Position numbers and translations under genes: made by a program. A model generated the notes under the pieces. That model searched no databases and was not told the origin of the DNA. It saw only the letters and a program-made list of their open reading frames with translations. This document shows positions 50,147 to 57,448 of a DNA stretch of 57,448 bases, piece by piece. Each line of letters begins with the position of its first letter. Positions within the stretch are counted from its first letter, which is position 1. Source of the stretch: DASVTR01 sp033855775 (GTDB lineage: Bacteria; Acidobacteriota; Blastocatellia; Pyrinomonadales; Pyrinomonadaceae); assembly GCA_033855775.1 (NCBI GenBank), contig JAWVFT010000001.1, positions 1-57,448 on the forward strand. Reading direction: 5' to 3'.

Positions 50147-52540
50147 ATGAGGCATGGCCGGGTCACTCCATTCCTGCGCAGCGTGCGCGCCAAACTGCTG
50201 TTGATGTTGGCGCTGCTCTCTCTGCCTCTGCTCATCATCAGCCTGCTGCAACTCAACAGCTATCGCCGCGTTTTGAACGAGCAGGCGGCGGCCATCGCGC
50301 GCATCGAAACGCTGGCCGCCTCCGGCACGCTCACCTCATGGCTGGAAAATCATCCGGCCTACGCCGCGCGCGGCGACAACGTGACGCCGACAGAGGCTCT
50401 GTCGCTGACCGCGCGACTGCGCCATCATGCCGAGCCTGACACGGACACGGCCATCGCCGTCTTCGACCCGCAGGGCCGCACACTGAAAAGCTCGCTTTCG
50501 TCCGGGCCGACTCCGCTCTCTCTCAATCTTTCGCCCTTTGCCGTGCGCGCCGAGTGGAGCGACGGCGTTTCAAGGATGACGAGCTTGCAGCGCGTCGAGC
50601 CTTTCGGTTGGAGCGTCGTGGTCGGCGTGCCGGTGGCGGAGAACACGATTGCGGGCCGCTCCGCTTGGCTGCTGGCGGCGACGTGGGCTTTGGTTCTGCT
50701 CACGTCCATCCTGCTCGGCTACTGGGCCGTCGGTCGCTTCACCAAGCCGCTCAGGAAGCTCGCGCTCTCGGCCAGCGCTATCGGCGACGGGCAGTTGAAC
50801 GAGCGCGCGGCGGTCGAGACGGACGACGAAGTGGGAGCGCTGGCGCAGAATTTCAACGTCATGGCGACGCACTTGCAGACCAAGTTCAAGGAACTGCAAA
50901 CGCAGGGCGCGTTTATCGAAGAGGTGCTCGACGGCTTGCCTTTGGGCGTGATGGTCCTGGACTCGCAGTTGATCGTGCAGCGCGCCAACCAGACGTTTGC
51001 GAACTTCATCGGGCGCGACGCGACGCAGTTGGCCGGGCGCGGTCTTTACGAAGCGGCGGCGGGCGTGGCCGCGCTCTCGGATGTCATCGAAGACGTGCGG
51101 CGCACGCGCAAGCCCTTCGTCACTTACGGCCTTCCGCTCAACCTCGTCGCGCGCAAACCGGAAGCGACGGGCGAAGCGGAAAGCTCAAGCTTCTGGGACG
51201 TGACCATCTGGCCGACGACCGAGCGCAGCGCCGTTCGCGGCGACCTCATCTTTATCCTGTCGGAAGTCTCCAAGCGCGTGCGCGCAGAGAAGCTGGCGAC
51301 CGCCGCCTTCAGCGCAGAGCGCACGCGCGCCGCAGAGCTTGAAAGCGTCATCAATCAGATGAACGAAGGCGTCATTATCATTGACCGCCAGCATCGCTAC
51401 AAGATTAACCCTGCGGCGGCGCACATCATTGGCCGCGCTCCCGTTGACTTCCGCGACGGCGCGGCGGCCCTCATCGCCGACATCGCTTTGAGAGACACGG
51501 ACGGGCGCGAGCTTAACCCGGAAGAGACTCCCTTGTGGCGCGCTCTGGAAGCGCGAGAGACAATCTCCATCGCGCAGTTGCAGCTTATTCACGGCGACGG
51601 CGAGAAGCGCGTCGTGGCGATTTCCGCCACGCCTTTGACGGGCGAGGACGGGCGACGCGAAGGCGCGGTCGCAGTCTTCCGCGACATCACGGAAGAGGTC
51701 GCGCAACACGACGAACTGGTCGCGGCCTACGACCGCCTGCGCGAGCACGACCGCTTGAAGACGGCTTTCGTCTCCAACATCACGCACGAACTACGCACGC
51801 CCTTGAACGTCATCATCGGGCTGAGCCAGTTGCTCGCGCGTGACCGCCAGTTGCCGCTCGCGCCGTTGCAGGAAGAGGCCGTCACGCGCATGGAACGCAA
51901 CGCGCGCAGCCTGCTCGAACTCGTCAACGACTTGCTCGACTATTCGCGCCTCGAAGCCGGACGCTCCGCCCTGCAACTGGAAAAGGTTGACGCCGCCGCG
52001 CTCATACAGGAGATGGCTGACGACTACATTGACGAGACGGCGGGCAAGGGCATCGAGTTGCGCGTCGAAGTCTCGCCGGAGCTTGGATTGGTCATGACCG
52101 ACCGCCATAAGCTGCAACAGGTCTTATCAAATCTGCTCGGCAATGCCGTCAAGTTTACGACCGCCGGACAGGTCACTATCAAAGCCGCGCCGACCACCGG
52201 CGAGCGTTGGTACTTGGAAGTCTCCGACACGGGCATCGGCATCTCTTCGGACGCGCTCTCTTATATCTTCGACGAGTTCAGGCAGGTTGACGACCGCCTC
52301 GCGCGCTCCTACGGCGGAACCGGCTTGGGCCTCGCCATCACGCGCAAGATTGTCGAGTTGCTCGAAGGCGAGATTACGGTCGAGAGCGAGCCGCAGGCCG
52401 GCAGTCGCTTTCGCATCACCTGGCCGCGCAACGTTCGTCAACGCACAGGCACCGGCTCGCTCATCGAAAAGAGCGTGCCCGCGCCACGCGCCCAAAGCGA
52501 AGAGCGACGCGGCCCGCGCAGTCTGGTTAAGGGAAAATGA
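50147..52540 (+). CDS. Membrane PAS sensor histidine kinase
   Basis: 797 residues. Two membrane helices (LLLMLALLSLPLLIISLLQL near 18-37; LLAATWALVLLTSILLGYWA near 175-195) bracket a periplasmic Cache-like region. HAMP follows (RFTKPLRKLALSASAIGDGQ), then two PAS domains (IEEVLDGLPLGVMVLDSQLI; VINQMNEGVIIIDRQHRYKI). HisKA carries the phospho-acceptor His547 in SNITHELRTPLNVIIGLSQL. HATPase_c has N-box NLLGNAVKFT, G1 DTGIGIS, F-box IFDEFRQVD and G2 GGTGLGLAITRK. No receiver is fused; the CheY-like gene at 49167 is the likely acceptor. Confidence 0.94.
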   Translation: MRHGRVTPFLRSVRAKLLLMLALLSLPLLIISLLQLNSYRRVLNEQAAAIARIETLAASGTLTSWLENHPAYAARGDNVTPTEALSLTARLRHHAEPDTDTAIAVFDPQGRTLKSSLSSGPTPLSLNLSPFAVRAEWSDGVSRMTSLQRVEPFGWSVVVGVPVAENTIAGRSAWLLAATWALVLLTSILLGYWAVGRFTKPLRKLALSASAIGDGQLNERAAVETDDEVGALAQNFNVMATHLQTKFKELQTQGAFIEEVLDGLPLGVMVLDSQLIVQRANQTFANFIGRDATQLAGRGLYEAAAGVAALSDVIEDVRRTRKPFVTYGLPLNLVARKPEATGEAESSSFWDVTIWPTTERSAVRGDLIFILSEVSKRVRAEKLATAAFSAERTRAAELESVINQMNEGVIIIDRQHRYKINPAAAHIIGRAPVDFRDGAAALIADIALRDTDGRELNPEETPLWRALEARETISIAQLQLIHGDGEKRVVAISATPLTGEDGRREGAVAVFRDITEEVAQHDELVAAYDRLREHDRLKTAFVSNITHELRTPLNVIIGLSQLLARDRQLPLAPLQEEAVTRMERNARSLLELVNDLLDYSRLEAGRSALQLEKVDAAALIQEMADDYIDETAGKGIELRVEVSPELGLVMTDRHKLQQVLSNLLGNAVKFTTAGQVTIKAAPTTGERWYLEVSDTGIGISSDALSYIFDEFRQVDDRLARSYGGTGLGLAITRKIVELLEGEITVESEPQAGSRFRITWPRNVRQRTGTGSLIEKSVPAPRAQSEERRGPRSLVKGK

Positions 52541-52693
52541 GCGGTTGGATGTAGAATCCGCCTGGAACATCGCTCGCGCAACGGGTGTCTAAAACTTTTC
52601 AAGGGACGATTGATTTAAAGAGACAGCTTGAAGCGCTTTTGAGCGCGGCAGCGGTAAAGGCAGACCATTCGCAGCAGCAGAGGGAGACGCGCC

Positions 52694-53224
52694 ATGTCAA
52701 CCACCGAACGGAATCTCAGCAAGCCCGAACGCTCGCGCAACATTCCCTTCATCATCGCGGGCGTCATCGGCGCGCTGTTAATCGCGGCTCTCTTCATCTT
52801 TATCAAAACGCGCCCCGCGCAAGCTCCGCTCGGAGCCGGAGGCCCGCCGCAGCAGCGACTCGAAGGAGCCTTGCGCGCAGGCTCGCCGGAATTTGAGCAG
52901 GCGAAAAAATTCATCGGCGTTGACGAGCCTGAAGCGACCGAAGGCAATCGCGTCGTCGGCGATGTCGTGATGACTTTGACCACGACGGCGCGCAACTTTA
53001 CGGGCCGCACCATCAGCGGCCTTGAGATGCGCGCGGCGGTCGTTGACCTCGAAGGCAAGCCCATCAAGGAGCGCTTCGTTATCGTCGTTCCCAACAACGC
53101 CAGAAACATCATTGAGCTTGAGCCGAACAAGACGCTGCCCGTCTCCGTCACCATCGAAGGCTTCAGCAAGTCGGATGTCCGCGCCAACATTCAGATGGAA
53201 GTGACCGGCGTGAAGTTCAAATAA
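52694..53224 (+). CDS. Single-pass membrane protein with FxLYD-like domain
   Basis: 176 residues. A cytoplasmic tail (MSTTERNLSKPERSRN), one membrane helix (IPFIIAGVIGALLIAALFIF), a Pro-rich linker and a periplasmic beta-sandwich (RVVGDVVMTLTTTARNFTGR, AVVDLEGKPIKERFVIVVPN, LPVSVTIEGFSKSDVRANIQ). The fold looks like FxLYD/DUF2393-type domains; no catalytic motif. GGGAG lies about 8 nt before the ATG. It stands between the kinase gene and a long hairpin. Function unknown. Confidence 0.75.
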   Translation: MSTTERNLSKPERSRNIPFIIAGVIGALLIAALFIFIKTRPAQAPLGAGGPPQQRLEGALRAGSPEFEQAKKFIGVDEPEATEGNRVVGDVVMTLTTTARNFTGRTISGLEMRAAVVDLEGKPIKERFVIVVPNNARNIIELEPNKTLPVSVTIEGFSKSDVRANIQMEVTGVKFK

Positions 53225-53274
53225 AAACGATGGACCATAGACACAAGAGACGACAGACGACGGACGACAGACAC

Positions 53275-53321
53275 AAGCGAGGGGCAACCAACTTTTAATG
53301 AAAGTTGATTGCCCCTCGCTT
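53275..53321. terminator. Long hairpin between convergent genes
   Basis: Arms 53275-53295 and 53301-53321 match at 20 of 21 bases (AAGCGAGGGGCAACCAAC...; loop TAATG). It lies between the membrane-protein gene and the convergent lolA. Confidence 0.75.
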
Positions 53322-53357
53322 ATCTTTGTCGCCGTCGCTCACGCTTGTCGCCTTGCT

Positions 53358-54089
53358 CTACTTTTGTCTTCTGACTGTCACTCCCGGCGGCGGGCGAAAC
53401 TCGAAGGCTTCGGGCGGGGCAACGAAGTCTTCGCGGACATTCGTGAGGCTAACTTCCGAGATTGCGCCCGCGTCGTCTATCAATCGCACCTTCGCTATTC
53501 TGCCGTCGGCGAAGACCTCAAGGTAAATCTCGCGCAAGCCGCCAGCCGCGCCGCGCGGCGTCAACTTTAGCTCGCGCCTTTCCGTCATCCAGCCATCCTG
53601 CGCGGCGAGCGTGATAGAGCTAAACTGTCTACGCAGATTCGTCTGGCCGAGCAGGAAGAGGAAGGGGAAGCGGGCGTCCGCGACGCGCGCGGCGTCTGCG
53701 TGAATCGCTTCGCGGTCGGCCGCGACGTAGAACCAGACCTCGCGCCCGTTAACGATGAAGAGCTTGCCCGGCTTCGGGTCATACTCCCAACGCATCCGTC
53801 GCGGGCGTTGCAGGAACAATCGCCCACGCTCGCGCCGCTCGCTCGCGCCCGGCGCGCGATACGCCTGCTCAAACTCAGCCGCCAGCCCACGCATCCGCCC
53901 GTAGCGCGACTCAATCAATTTTACAAGACGCTCGACCTCGCTCTGCTGCGCTCTCACCTGCGGACAAAAGATGACGGATAGAAGAAGACAGAAAATAAGT
54001 CCAAAGTCGAAAGTCGAAAGTCTAAAGTCAAAAACGCAGTCTTGACCTTCGACTTTGGACTTTAGACTTTCGACTTTCTTCGTCTTCAC
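53358..54089 (-). CDS. lolA: Outer-membrane lipoprotein carrier, LolA family
   Basis: 243 residues. LolA ferries lipoproteins across the periplasm. Fold markers: EVERLVKLIESRYGRMRGLA, LFLQRPRRMRWEYDPKPGKL, FIVNGREVWFYVAADRE and FFLLGQTNLRRQ-like loop (FLFLLGQTNLRRQF), then a hydrophobic C-terminal sheet. The start is GTG 54089, overlapping the ABC gene stop as GTGA. The first ~28 residues (VESLKSKVEGQ..., FDFRLSTFDFG) are encoded by an inverted repeat, so the signal core LIFCLLLSVIFCPQVRAQQS is preceded by an odd, possibly inserted stretch. Confidence 0.85.
   Translation of the reverse strand: MKTKKVESLKSKVEGQDCVFDFRLSTFDFGLIFCLLLSVIFCPQVRAQQSEVERLVKLIESRYGRMRGLAAEFEQAYRAPGASERRERGRLFLQRPRRMRWEYDPKPGKLFIVNGREVWFYVAADREAIHADAARVADARFPFLFLLGQTNLRRQFSSITLAAQDGWMTERRELKLTPRGAAGGLREIYLEVFADGRIAKVRLIDDAGAISEVSLTNVREDFVAPPEAFEFRPPPGVTVRRQK
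53998..54077. repeat. Inverted repeat of AAAGTCGAAAGTC words inside lolA 5' end
   Basis: CCAAAGTCGAAAGTCGAAAG with TCTAAAGTC (54001-54029) faces GACCTTCGACTTTGGACTTT with AGACTTTCGAC (54044-54074), loop ~14 nt. It is translated as the N-terminal extension of LolA. Confidence 0.75.
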
Positions 54090-55030
54090 TTGTCTGTGGT
54101 TTCGCGGACGAACAATTCTTCGAGCGATTGCCTGACGGGTTGCACGGAGACGAGGCGGCCTCCGGCTTTGCGCAGGGCGGCGAGCACGGCGTCCACGTCG
54201 CGTTCATCGCCGACTTCGATGCGCGCCCCGGCGGCGGTCGGCCTGATGTGCGCGTCCTTGAGCGCGGGCATCGCTTGCAGCATGGCCTCGGCTTCAACGC
54301 CCGCGGCCAGAATTTCGACGCGCCCGCTCTCGCCCGCGCGCTCGCGCAACTCTTCGAGGCGGCCCGTCTCGGCGAGGCGACCGCGCCGCATAATCGCCAC
54401 GCGGTCGCAGAGGACTTCGATGTCCGAGAGAATGTGCGAGCACATGAAGACGGTCTTGCCTCTGGCGCGCAGGTTGGCGATGAGGTCGCGCACCTCGCGC
54501 CGCCCAACCGGGTCGAGGCCGCTCATCGGCTCGTCAAGAAAGATAATTTCCGGGTCGTTGACGATGGCCTGCGCCAGCCCGACGCGCTGCAACATGCCCT
54601 TCGAGAATTTACGCAACTGCTTGTCCCAACTCTTCTCTTCAAGCCGCACGCGCTCAAGCAAGTCCGCAGCGCGCTTGCGCCGTTCGGCCTTGCCGTAGCC
54701 GAACAACTCCGCGAAATATTCCAACAACTCGCGCGCCGTCAGGTAGTCGTAGAAGTAAGGATTCTCCGGCAGATAGCCGATGCGCGCGTGCATCTGCACG
54801 TCGTTGATGTCGCGCCCCATGATGCGCGCCCGCCCGGCGGTCGGATAAATCAGACGCATCAGGAGCTTCAACGTCGTCGTCTTGCCCGCGCCGTTGGCGC
54901 CCAGGAAGCCGAAGATTTCTCCGCCCTCAACCGAGAGCGAAAGGTCGTCTAGGGCGCGCACCTTCCGCTTACGCAGAAAGCCGACCTCGTAATCCTTCGT
55001 CAAGTTTTCGATTTCGATAACGGAAGCCAT
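54086..55030 (-). CDS. ABC transporter ATP-binding protein
   Basis: 314 residues. ABC-2 type ATPase: Walker A GANGAGKTTT, Q-loop YLPENPYFYDYLTARELL, signature FSKGMLQRVGLAQAI, Walker B IIFLDEPMSGLDPVGRREV and H-loop CSHIL. A ~85-residue C-terminal extension (RVEILAAGVEAEAMLQAMPA, ending ELFVRETTDK) is typical of the CcmA/NatA-like exporters. Pairs with the permease at 56085-56945. Last codons overlap the lolA start (GTGA). Confidence 0.93.
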   Translation of the reverse strand: MASVIEIENLTKDYEVGFLRKRKVRALDDLSLSVEGGEIFGFLGANGAGKTTTLKLLMRLIYPTAGRARIMGRDINDVQMHARIGYLPENPYFYDYLTARELLEYFAELFGYGKAERRKRAADLLERVRLEEKSWDKQLRKFSKGMLQRVGLAQAIVNDPEIIFLDEPMSGLDPVGRREVRDLIANLRARGKTVFMCSHILSDIEVLCDRVAIMRRGRLAETGRLEELRERAGESGRVEILAAGVEAEAMLQAMPALKDAHIRPTAAGARIEVGDERDVDAVLAALRKAGGRLVSVQPVRQSLEELFVRETTDK

Positions 55031-55125
55031 GACAATCGTAAACGCTACGGACGCGGCGGCAATGAATGATGAAAGCTTTGCTCTTAACTGTTCATCGTCT
55101 GGCCGCGCTTGTAGCCTTCATCCTT

Positions 55126-56088
55126 TCATTTGTAAGGGACTTTCGAGCGCGGGTCGAGGTCTACGCCGCAGCCGTTGTCAACCAGAAAGTAAGCTGTCCC
55201 GGCGGGGTCGAGCGGGGACGCCGCATCGTCGAAGCGCAGGCGAGAGCCGTCGGGCAAGCGTATCGCGCGCAACTCCGTGGAGACTTCTTTCCAAGAAGCG
55301 GCGCAACGTCCGGCGCGCGCCTTGAAAGCTTCTAGGACGGGCTTAATCGCATCGCGCTGGTCGAAGGAGTCAACCTGGAGCAGTCGCGCGGCGGCCAGTT
55401 CCTTGATGTTCTCCGTGTCGGCTTCGTCCATGATGCGCCGGTACATCTCGCGCGCCAGCGGGCGGCTGCCGCCCTCGGCCTGCATCCGCGCGCTCATCTC
55501 GCCCATCCAACGCGGCACGCCCGGAATCTTCGCGCCCGCCGCGTAAACCTCGCTCGCCTTGATGAAGTCGCCGCGCTTCCAGTAGATGTAGCCGAGATAC
55601 TGATGCGCGCGCCAGTAAGACGGATTGTTCTCCATGCCCTTTCGCAAGAGCTTGATGGCGAGTTCATCATCAATGGCAGGCAGCACAACGCCGCCATATT
55701 CGTAGGCGGCCTCAAACTGCGGGTCGAGCGTCGTCGCCGTGTCGAGCAAAGGGTAGAGCAGATTCAGATTGAGCGGCTTCAAGTCATCAATCTGGATGTC
55801 GCCCTCGTGGGCGATGACCCTGCGCCCGACGTATTGCAGCGAGCGCATCCAGTACCAATCGGCGACGAGTCCGCCGAAGCCGAGGCTCATGCGCTTGGCC
55901 GCCGCGCCCGTCACGTAGAGCTTCTCTTCTTCCATCGCCGCGTCAACCGGCGGGCGATTGCGTTCAATCCAACGACTCAACGCGACCACCGCGCCGAGGC
56001 CAAGCGTGATGACCAGCGCAAGCAACAACGTCTGCCGCCGCGCGCCCGAACGCGTCTCTTCATGTGTGCTCTGCTGCGGGAGGCTCAT
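55126..56088 (-). CDS. Membrane-anchored TPR protein of the ABC operon
   Basis: 320 residues; ATG overlaps the permease stop (ATGA). A membrane helix (TLLLALVITLGLGAVVALSR) is followed by the conserved block LYVTGAAAKRMSLGFGGLVA (then DWYWMRSLQYVG), seen in TPR proteins next to ABC exporters in Acidobacteria. The TPR part (LDPQFEAAYEYGGVVLPAID, YWRAHQYLGYIYWKRGDFIK) follows. The C-terminus ends with an unusual small domain (PDGSRLRFDDAASPLDPAGT, VDNGCGVDLDPRSKVPYK). Probably a periplasmic accessory of the exporter. Confidence 0.8.
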   Translation of the reverse strand: MSLPQQSTHEETRSGARRQTLLLALVITLGLGAVVALSRWIERNRPPVDAAMEEEKLYVTGAAAKRMSLGFGGLVADWYWMRSLQYVGRRVIAHEGDIQIDDLKPLNLNLLYPLLDTATTLDPQFEAAYEYGGVVLPAIDDELAIKLLRKGMENNPSYWRAHQYLGYIYWKRGDFIKASEVYAAGAKIPGVPRWMGEMSARMQAEGGSRPLAREMYRRIMDEADTENIKELAAARLLQVDSFDQRDAIKPVLEAFKARAGRCAASWKEVSTELRAIRLPDGSRLRFDDAASPLDPAGTAYFLVDNGCGVDLDPRSKVPYK

Positions 56089-56945
56089 TTGAAATTACGA
56101 CGATTGAAGATGAGTGTCGCTGCCGCCAAAAGGACGCTGACGTAAAGAAGCGCGTAGATAAGAGCGGCCGCGAGCATCGCGGGCGTCGGCTGCTGCCCGT
56201 GCGCCGCCGGAGTGATGTAGCTGTAGTTGGCCAGGTTCGGCAGCAGGTAAAAGAGCGCGCCGAAGAACCAACGCGCGCTCTGCGTGCCCATCGAAGAGGC
56301 GAAGGTTTTCAAGTCGGAACTGAAATGCCCGATGATGAAGACGAAGAAGGTCAGGAGCGCTGAGAGCGCGGGCGAAGAGAAGGAAGAGAAGAGCAGGGCC
56401 ACCGCCGTCAGAATCATCAACTCGACGTAGATTAACAACACGGCGGGCCAGATGCCGAGCGCCAGCTTCATGCCGCCGCCGACGTAGAGCAGAGCCAGCG
56501 AGACGCCCGCGCCCATCACAGCGACGTTGACCAGCAGCGTCAGGCAAAGGCCCAAATATTTGCCCACCAGAAATTCGCCGCGCCCGACGGGCTTCGCAAA
56601 GATGGCGTAAATCGTCCGCCGCTCAATCTCTTTATAGACCAGCCCGACGCCGACGAAGATGCTGATGAAGGCTCCGAAGAGCAGCATCGCGCTCAAGCCG
56701 AGGTCAATGATAATTTTGGCTTCCTGCGCCGCCGACAGTTCGCTGAGAAAGACCGCGCCGACCGTCAACAGCAACACGAAGAGCACCAGATTATAGAGCA
56801 CGCGGTCGCGCACGGCTTCGCGGAAAGCGTTGCGCGCCAGCGTCCAGATGCGCGCCAGTCTTCCGGGCGCGGCGGCCTTCTCCGGCGCGACAGCCCTCGC
56901 GCTCTCCAGGGCGCGCGCTTCGGTGATGGATGTCTCTTTGCTCAT
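56085..56945 (-). CDS. ABC-2 type transporter permease
   Basis: 286 residues from ATG 56945 (MSKETSITEARALESAR); an in-frame ATG at 57032 would add 29 residues with no support. Six membrane helices: e.g. VLYNLVLFVLLLTVGAVFLS, IDLGLSAMLLFGAFISIFVG, VLLIYVELMILTAVALLFSS, LAAALIYALLYVSVLLAAAT. IERRTIYAIFAKPVGRGEFL with VGKYLGL is the hallmark of the ABC-2/NosY-like permease family. Ends FNRRNFK. First gene of a permease-TPR-ATPase-lolA operon with ATGA and GTGA overlaps. Substrate unknown; proximity to lolA hints at an envelope component. Confidence 0.9.
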   Translation of the reverse strand: MSKETSITEARALESARAVAPEKAAAPGRLARIWTLARNAFREAVRDRVLYNLVLFVLLLTVGAVFLSELSAAQEAKIIIDLGLSAMLLFGAFISIFVGVGLVYKEIERRTIYAIFAKPVGRGEFLVGKYLGLCLTLLVNVAVMGAGVSLALLYVGGGMKLALGIWPAVLLIYVELMILTAVALLFSSFSSPALSALLTFFVFIIGHFSSDLKTFASSMGTQSARWFFGALFYLLPNLANYSYITPAAHGQQPTPAMLAAALIYALLYVSVLLAAATLIFNRRNFK

Positions 56946-57093
56946 CAGAAATTTTGTTCCGTGGAGGGAAGGATGCGCTCTGTCGCCCGACTCCGGCGCA
57001 AGGCGGCTTGCGACCATCCGCGCTCGACTCAAATATACACGCGGCCAGCGATTATGTCAGCAACCTTGAATCTTAACCTCGCCCCTGAACAGT

Positions 57094-57131
57094 AAAAAAG
57101 CGAGGGCTGAAGCTTTCACTCCAGCCCTCGC
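57094..57131 (-). terminator. Intrinsic terminator of the pilin-like gene
   Basis: Read on the minus strand: GCGAGGGCTG stem (57122-57131), loop, CAGCCCTCGC (57100-57109), then six T (57094-57099). A textbook intrinsic terminator, 28 bp after the stop. Confidence 0.85.
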
Positions 57132-57158
57132 CGCTACGAGTTAATTGATAAAGTCGGC

Positions 57159-57448
57159 TTAGTTGCCGAGGGCCGGGACAGCCGACGCGCCCGTCGCGCG
57201 AAGTTCCGCGCTGGTGTAGGCGGTGCCAAGATTGGTGGCGCCCGTGCCGCCTGTGTCGCCACGCATGACGCCATCTTCGACCATGCCGAAGCGGCGCGTG
57301 CCGGTCTGCGAAACACCCGACACAGTCGTCGGAATGGCTGACGAGTGGAACTGCGCCAGCGACGGGGGAGTCGCGGCCAAGTTGAAGTTGACCGGAGTGA
57401 CGTTGAACGTGTAGCCGCTCTTGGTCTTGGTGGCCAGCACCGGGTCAA
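57159..57448 (-). CDS. Type IV pilin-like protein, C-terminal part (runs off the window)
   Basis: At least 96 codons; the 5' end is outside. The sequence DPVLATKTKSGYTFNVTPVN and later SQTGTRRFGMVEDGVMRG resemble the C-terminal beta domain of PilA/pseudopilins of Acidobacteria (SGYTF..., TGTRxF..DxxGVIR). Ends GASAVPALGN. A strong terminator follows, so it is the end of a highly transcribed unit. The N-terminal cleavage motif cannot be checked here. Confidence 0.65.
   Translation of the reverse strand, partial: DPVLATKTKSGYTFNVTPVNFNLAATPPSLAQFHSSAIPTTVSGVSQTGTRRFGMVEDGVMRGDTGGTGATNLGTAYTSAELRATGASAVPALGN

Overview
The window looks like chromosomal DNA of a Gram-negative, GC-rich bacterium, most likely an acidobacterium of the Blastocatellia type. 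This is inferred from gene content, not from a marker gene. The indications are an Oar-like TonB-dependent receptor with a C-terminal Phe, proteins pairing a carboxypeptidase-regulatory-like domain with TPRs, a type IV pilus set, futalosine-pathway menaquinone genes, and very long perfect-stem hairpins as terminators. I found no rRNA, tRNA, CRISPR array, insertion sequence or phage gene.

Layout, left to right. 1-4.7 kb: the 3' part of a large TonB receptor, a secreted TPR protein and ribA. 5-8.1 kb: an FHA-GGDEF diguanylate cyclase, then three consecutive small secreted proteins that share an unnamed repeat module. 8.4-11.5 kb: a compact pilN-pilO-pilP-like-prepilin operon; a PilT/PilU-type ATPase and a zinc-ribbon/pseudo-receiver protein lie at 18-20 kb. 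11.8-17.9 kb: a tiny Lys/Gly-repeat protein behind a near-consensus promoter, trmL, typA, a small acidic protein, a class II amidotransferase, a diheme cytochrome c and thiE. 20.4-29.5 kb: a trans-sulfuration enzyme, a CDF metal exporter, a LarA-type racemase, a bacterial metallothionein, mqnA and mqnC, a GNAT acetyltransferase and an Fn3 protein.

29.5-43.2 kb is the outstanding region. A 1.1-kb spacer carries an array of 21-bp repeats in two opposing blocks. It precedes one 4201-residue mosaic surface protein with Fn3, beta-helix, ten Calx-beta domains, two copies of an unnamed ~220-aa module and six FG-GAP/VCBS repeats. The 5' third of this gene is visibly less GC-rich than the rest. 43.3-46.6 kb: a Tat-type amidase, msrA and a second TPR protein paralogous to the one at 2.8 kb. 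46.7-52.5 kb: two signalling units, one an NtrC-type regulator with a reduced kinase, the other a receiver, an RsbRD_N-like protein and a hybrid-length PAS kinase. 53.2-57 kb: a minus-strand operon of ABC permease, TPR protein, ABC ATPase and LolA. The window ends inside a pilin-like gene.

Together the genes describe an envelope-oriented locus: pilus assembly, c-di-GMP and two-component signalling, outer-membrane uptake, lipoprotein export and giant surface proteins. Spacers are filled with long, locus-specific inverted repeats, many of which look like terminators.
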